A stretch of 36,218 bases of DNA from Candidatus Omnitrophota bacterium (lineage in GTDB: Bacteria > Omnitrophota > Gorgyraeia > 1-14-0-20-64-10): the NCBI GenBank assembly GCA_023248155.1, contig JAHFFE010000001.1, positions 276,873 through 313,090 of the forward strand. The letters are read 5' to 3'. Below, piece by piece: positions 33,078 to 36,218 of the stretch. Below the pieces are notes generated by a model. That model searched no databases. It had not been told where the DNA came from and saw only the letters and a program-made list of their open reading frames with translations. Each line of letters starts with the position of its first letter. The stretch's first letter is position 1. The position numbers and the translations under genes were made by a program.

Positions 33078-33524
33078 GAAGTTACCTTAGCACACTGAAC
33101 CGGTCCCGCCAATCCGCGTGAGCCGCGTTTCGAGCGCCAGGCCTGCCGTATCCAAGAAGCGATGACGACGGCGTATTCACAGTAATCCGCCGAGGAAGAG
33201 CGCCGCAGGAGACGGCGGCCTGCCGCCGAAACCCTTTGGGCTTAGCATCCTGACATCACCATACTGCGTTGCTCGTCGTTGACGGTGCGCTCCTCCGGCA
33301 CCGCCGGCCTCCTCGCGCCTTGTCTGGCTCGTCATTCTGGTTAAGCGCGGCCACGCGGATTGGCGGGACCGGTTCATAAAACGGTTCAAATACCGATGAA
33401 AAATATTAGTAAGTGGTACAAAGTTTTATATTTTAAAACATGGGAAAACAATGGTTTTTATGGTATCTTCCTTAATATATGCGTTGTTTGAACGGCTAAC
33501 TCTGGAAAGGAAACAATCCCCACG
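33078..33524. other. Non-coding interval between divergent genes
   Basis: This interval of 447 bases separates the TMTC-like gene and the secreted GH77 gene. The left two thirds are a GC-rich element with terminal inverted repeats. From 33376 the DNA is AT-rich and should hold the promoter of the GH77 gene; TGGTATCTT at 33461-33469 fits an extended -10 box, but no -35 is clear. Confidence 0.65.
33097..33375. repeat. 279-base non-coding element with perfect 24-bp terminal inverted repeats
   Basis: The left end (33097-33120, beginning GAACCGGTCCCGCC) is the exact reverse complement of the right end (33352-33375). Pairing extends seven more bases inward (GCCGCG/CGCGGC) with a one-base gap. No credible gene lies inside. 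The form fits a MITE-like non-autonomous element or a very stable folded RNA. No target duplication is obvious. Confidence 0.8.
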
Positions 33525-36218
33525 ATGGTGAAAAGGGATTTTTATTTTTGGCGCTTTTTAAGCGGTTTTCTGGTTTTGACAATATGTCTTAACCTGGCAA
33601 CCCCCGCTTTTGCGCTGCGCCCCCAGGCAGTTCCCGAGACTCTGCGCGGCGCGTCCAGCCTGCAGGAAGCCGTTCAGGCGGCTGGAGCGCCTGCCGGAAT
33701 GGAAGAGCGATGGGCTTCCATCGGACAATCGTTGAACTTGATTCAAGATGCGGGCCTTCATTCGGAGACAGAAACGGTGTTGCGCGCGGCATTGGCCGGG
33801 CAATCCCGGTTTGGCGTTTCTGGAACAGTTCCCGCCTCTGTTAAAACCGCGCTGACCCAATTTTCAAACGACCCCGCCCAACAGCGTTTGCAGGGAGTGC
33901 AGGCGATGATCGAGTGGCTGGCCTATCGTTGGGCACGCGAAAAAGAATCGTCCGACGGCGTCTATCAAGATACTTTTGCGCATTACCTGCAAACAGTCGT
34001 TGTCCCTGAGCAGGCCGATCGCCTGATTCACTATGCGCGCCAGATGGGAATTCCGGTTTATGCTTACCCCAGTAATTTCACGGCCCGCCGGGCCGGCATC
34101 ATTTTGCCGCCGTACGCGGCTCGTTCCGAACAAGATGAAGGAATTGGCGATTTGGCCGTTCTGGATCAGGTGGTTGAGTGGGCGCATCACCATGGACTCC
34201 AGCAAATCTATCTGATGCCGATCTATGAAATTGATTGGGTGGATCCCTCCCCTTATTTGACCGCGAGCCAATTTGGGGCCAATGTTATTTCTATCCGTCT
34301 TAAGAATGTTCCTGAAGCGCAACGATCCAAGCGGGTCCAGTTGGAACTGGGACGCTATGGTCCGACTATCGAGCGGCTGCGCAGGGAAGCCAAGGTTGAT
34401 TATCCGACCGTTTTGGATATGAAATTTTCCGTATTGCGCGCCGCCCACGGATTTTTTATCGATCAAGTGTATGTTACCGACGCCAACGGCAATTTGGACG
34501 AGGAGGCCATTCGACGGAAGTGGGCTGAGCGGGGTGAACCCCAGAGCGCCGATTGGGCCATTGCCCGGGCGCGGGCGTTCGAGCAGTTTCGCCGCGAGCA
34601 CGGTTATTGGCTGCAAATCTATGCGGACTTCCGGTCGGTTGCCAATACATTTCATGTGGGCTGGAAAGATTTTCCGGGAGAATTAAGAGGCCGCGAAGCG
34701 AACGCGATGAAAATCTGGAGAAAACATACGGCCCTCGATATTTCTTTTTTTGAGTATGTCCAGTTTTTGTTTGAAGAACAGTGGAAACCGATTCGCGATA
34801 AAGCGCACCGGTACGGCATTCGTTTGATGGGTGATATGCCGGGCGGCGTCGACGGCGACGCATTCTGGGCGTTTCAGAATGCGTTTGATACCAGCGGAAC
34901 GATGGGTGCGGCTGCCGACCGGTATTCGGTCGTTGGGCAGGACTGGGGCGGACCGACCTACGATTGGAACCGCCAGCGCGCGGCCGGATTTCCGCTGCAT
35001 ATGATGCGGATTTCCCGGTTGACCGAGTTGTTTGATGATGTCCGCGGTGATTACTGGGTTGGGTATGGCCGTTATTTCTGGATTCCCGTCGAATATGCTC
35101 CTGAGAATTTTAAAAATGAGCCAGGTGCTTTACGCGCGTGGGTCCAGCAAGTTTGGCGAAAGAATTTTGACGGGCAGCCATTCCCGCTGTCGAGCGAATC
35201 GTTGGCGGAATTGCATTCCGTTCTGGCGAAAATGTGGAATAAAAAATATGGCGGCGAGCAGTTCCCGCTGGTTGCCATTTCGTCGCGCACCGAATTTGAA
35301 AGACGAATCAACGAAACGGTTCAATCCATTGAGGAAGCGGCCCAACAATCCCAGGATGACCGGGAAATAAGAAAAGCGGCGGCCGCTCGTAAAAGCGCCG
35401 AAGAAGCAATCGCGCAGCAGCGGCATACCTGGGCGCCGGATGAGCCGCGCTATCAGACCCCCGCTTTTTTTCTCACCGATGGGACCTCTGCCAATTTGAC
35501 CGATAAAGATCGGCAAATCTGGATTTTAACGATCCTGAAATTTCTCGCGGCGGAATACCGCCCCGGACCCGGGCATGATCTGATGCAGGGTGTATTGCGC
35601 TGGGTAATGTATGAACGGCTGGGCCAGCTTTCTCCGGAAGATTTCGGGGACGGGTTTCCGGATGTGGACCGGCTTCGCCAGGAATTGGGTTTCCCGCGCG
35701 TACGGCCGCTTTTGTTTGGATTGAGCGGCTGGGGTCCTTATTGGGATACACGCAATACAGGGCGGCAAAGTTTTTTTAATGATGGCCGGCAATACCAATA
35801 TCATTCCAATACCGATACCTACTCGACCACGCATGACGGGCCCACCTTAAAGGGAGAAATCCTGGATTTAATTCAAGGTGATCCAAAAACACGTCGACAA
35901 CCCGACCCCGATCGCGTTCGGTGGTTAGTTGAGAAACTTCGTGCGGAAGGAATACCGGTTGATTGGAATCCCGGACTTTCTGCCGAGCGGCAGGCCGAGG
36001 CGATTTTCCAGGCGCTGATGACCAAATCGGCCCGCAGTAATGGAAAACGCGCGCTTTGGATGTACCAGGATCTTTGGGGAGGGTTGGGGAATGATTTCCG
36101 CAGTACTCCGCCCGGAGACGCGCTGGGAGAAAAATGGAGAGACCGGCCTCCTGCCGAATTAACGATGGAAGCGTTGGAGGCCAATCAGGCTCCCTTGGCC
36201 CAGCGTGCCAACGAATTG
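33525..36218 (+). CDS. Secreted, divergent GH77 (4-alpha-glucanotransferase-like) protein, partial at 3' end
   Basis: The frame stays open from ATG 33525 to the window end, 898 codons. A signal peptide (basic start, hydrophobic 11-29) ends at TPAFA before LRPQAV. After about 170 unfamiliar residues comes GIILPPYAARSEQDEGIGDL, then SPYLTASQFGANVISIRL and GIRLMGDMPGGVDGDAFWA, which follow amylomaltase MalQ. The three acidic catalytic positions seem kept: Asp509 (VRGDYW), Glu705 (SPEDFG) and Asp771 (TTHDGPT). However, RIDHFRG is altered to VRGDYWVG, and a charged insertion of about 150 residues lies between the first two. Export is unusual for GH77. The gene continues beyond the window, so the domains after residue 898 are unknown. 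Confidence 0.65.
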   Translation, partial: MVKRDFYFWRFLSGFLVLTICLNLATPAFALRPQAVPETLRGASSLQEAVQAAGAPAGMEERWASIGQSLNLIQDAGLHSETETVLRAALAGQSRFGVSGTVPASVKTALTQFSNDPAQQRLQGVQAMIEWLAYRWAREKESSDGVYQDTFAHYLQTVVVPEQADRLIHYARQMGIPVYAYPSNFTARRAGIILPPYAARSEQDEGIGDLAVLDQVVEWAHHHGLQQIYLMPIYEIDWVDPSPYLTASQFGANVISIRLKNVPEAQRSKRVQLELGRYGPTIERLRREAKVDYPTVLDMKFSVLRAAHGFFIDQVYVTDANGNLDEEAIRRKWAERGEPQSADWAIARARAFEQFRREHGYWLQIYADFRSVANTFHVGWKDFPGELRGREANAMKIWRKHTALDISFFEYVQFLFEEQWKPIRDKAHRYGIRLMGDMPGGVDGDAFWAFQNAFDTSGTMGAAADRYSVVGQDWGGPTYDWNRQRAAGFPLHMMRISRLTELFDDVRGDYWVGYGRYFWIPVEYAPENFKNEPGALRAWVQQVWRKNFDGQPFPLSSESLAELHSVLAKMWNKKYGGEQFPLVAISSRTEFERRINETVQSIEEAAQQSQDDREIRKAAAARKSAEEAIAQQRHTWAPDEPRYQTPAFFLTDGTSANLTDKDRQIWILTILKFLAAEYRPGPGHDLMQGVLRWVMYERLGQLSPEDFGDGFPDVDRLRQELGFPRVRPLLFGLSGWGPYWDTRNTGRQSFFNDGRQYQYHSNTDTYSTTHDGPTLKGEILDLIQGDPKTRRQPDPDRVRWLVEKLRAEGIPVDWNPGLSAERQAEAIFQALMTKSARSNGKRALWMYQDLWGGLGNDFRSTPPGDALGEKWRDRPPAELTMEALEANQAPLAQRANEL

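Noticed and set aside
33177-33389. Minus-strand 70-residue open frame in the inverted-repeat element
   Set aside because: It starts in one terminal repeat and has no domain features or ribosome binding site; better explained as chance in GC-rich DNA.
33864-34655. Minus-strand 263-codon open frame opposite the GH77 gene
   Set aside because: The plus-strand frame is open for almost 900 codons with a signal peptide and GH77 motifs.
1-36218. CRISPR array, tRNA, rRNA or complete insertion sequence
   Set aside because: I looked for regularly spaced short repeats, cloverleaf-like sequences and transposase frames on both strands and found none I could support.

Overview
The window is a gene-dense bacterial chromosome segment, moderately GC-rich by eye. 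Most genes lie on the + strand, many joined by ATGA-type stop/start overlaps. The contents suggest a Gram-negative-type bacterium that respires with menaquinone. It makes menaquinone by the futalosine route, has a cytochrome bc-type complex with a pentaheme cytochrome c, matures c-type cytochromes with the ResB/CcsA system II, has Tat export, and carries a lipoprotein M48 protease. A secreted protein whose predicted mature N-terminus begins LRPQA, together with the overall gene mix, makes me think of candidate phylum Omnitrophota (PVC superphylum). That placement is an inference from pattern memory and was not tested.

Layout. (1) 1-3768: menaquinone biosynthesis (mqnE partial, mqnA, mqnC, long-chain polyprenyl diphosphate synthase). 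(2) 3778-5893: tetrapyrrole genes (precorrin-2 dehydrogenase-type siroheme protein, HemX-like membrane protein, a C-terminally short hemA). (3) 5900-9269: Rieske protein, cytochrome b, pentaheme cytochrome c. (4) 9274-12497: resB and ccsA. (5) 12534-13441: tatA and tatC. Quinone, heme, electron-transfer complex, cytochrome maturation and Tat export (needed for Rieske proteins) therefore form one continuous respiratory block. (6) 13454-17139: a GatB/Yqey protein, a small zinc-ribbon protein, dcd, a class A beta-lactamase-fold serine hydrolase, gpmA on the minus strand, and a membrane channel-like protein divergent from gpmA. (7) 17212-20412: two D-Ala-D-Ala-ligase-like ATP-grasp enzymes in tandem with lysine 2,3-aminomutase, which is the most suggestive candidate for an undescribed pathway here. 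(8) 20413-22357: ychF flanked by two nearly identical non-coding repeats of about 250-280 bp. (9) 22358-27473: folate and purine genes (pabB, pabC, purH, folC). (10) 27463-29221, minus strand: a flippase-like membrane protein and an M48 metalloprotease lipoprotein. (11) 29301-31258: a broken ORF6N gene and comM. (12) 31263-33077, minus strand: a TMTC-like membrane glycosyltransferase with TPR repeats. (13) 33097-33375: a non-coding element with perfect 24-bp terminal inverted repeats. (14) 33525 to the end: a secreted, divergent GH77 (4-alpha-glucanotransferase-like) protein cut by the window edge.

The recurring oddity is palindromic DNA. Non-coding elements with terminal inverted repeats sit between genes, and two other palindromes lie in frame inside genes (pabB and ccsA), as Rickettsia palindromic elements do. 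I saw no tRNA, rRNA, CRISPR array or complete insertion sequence.
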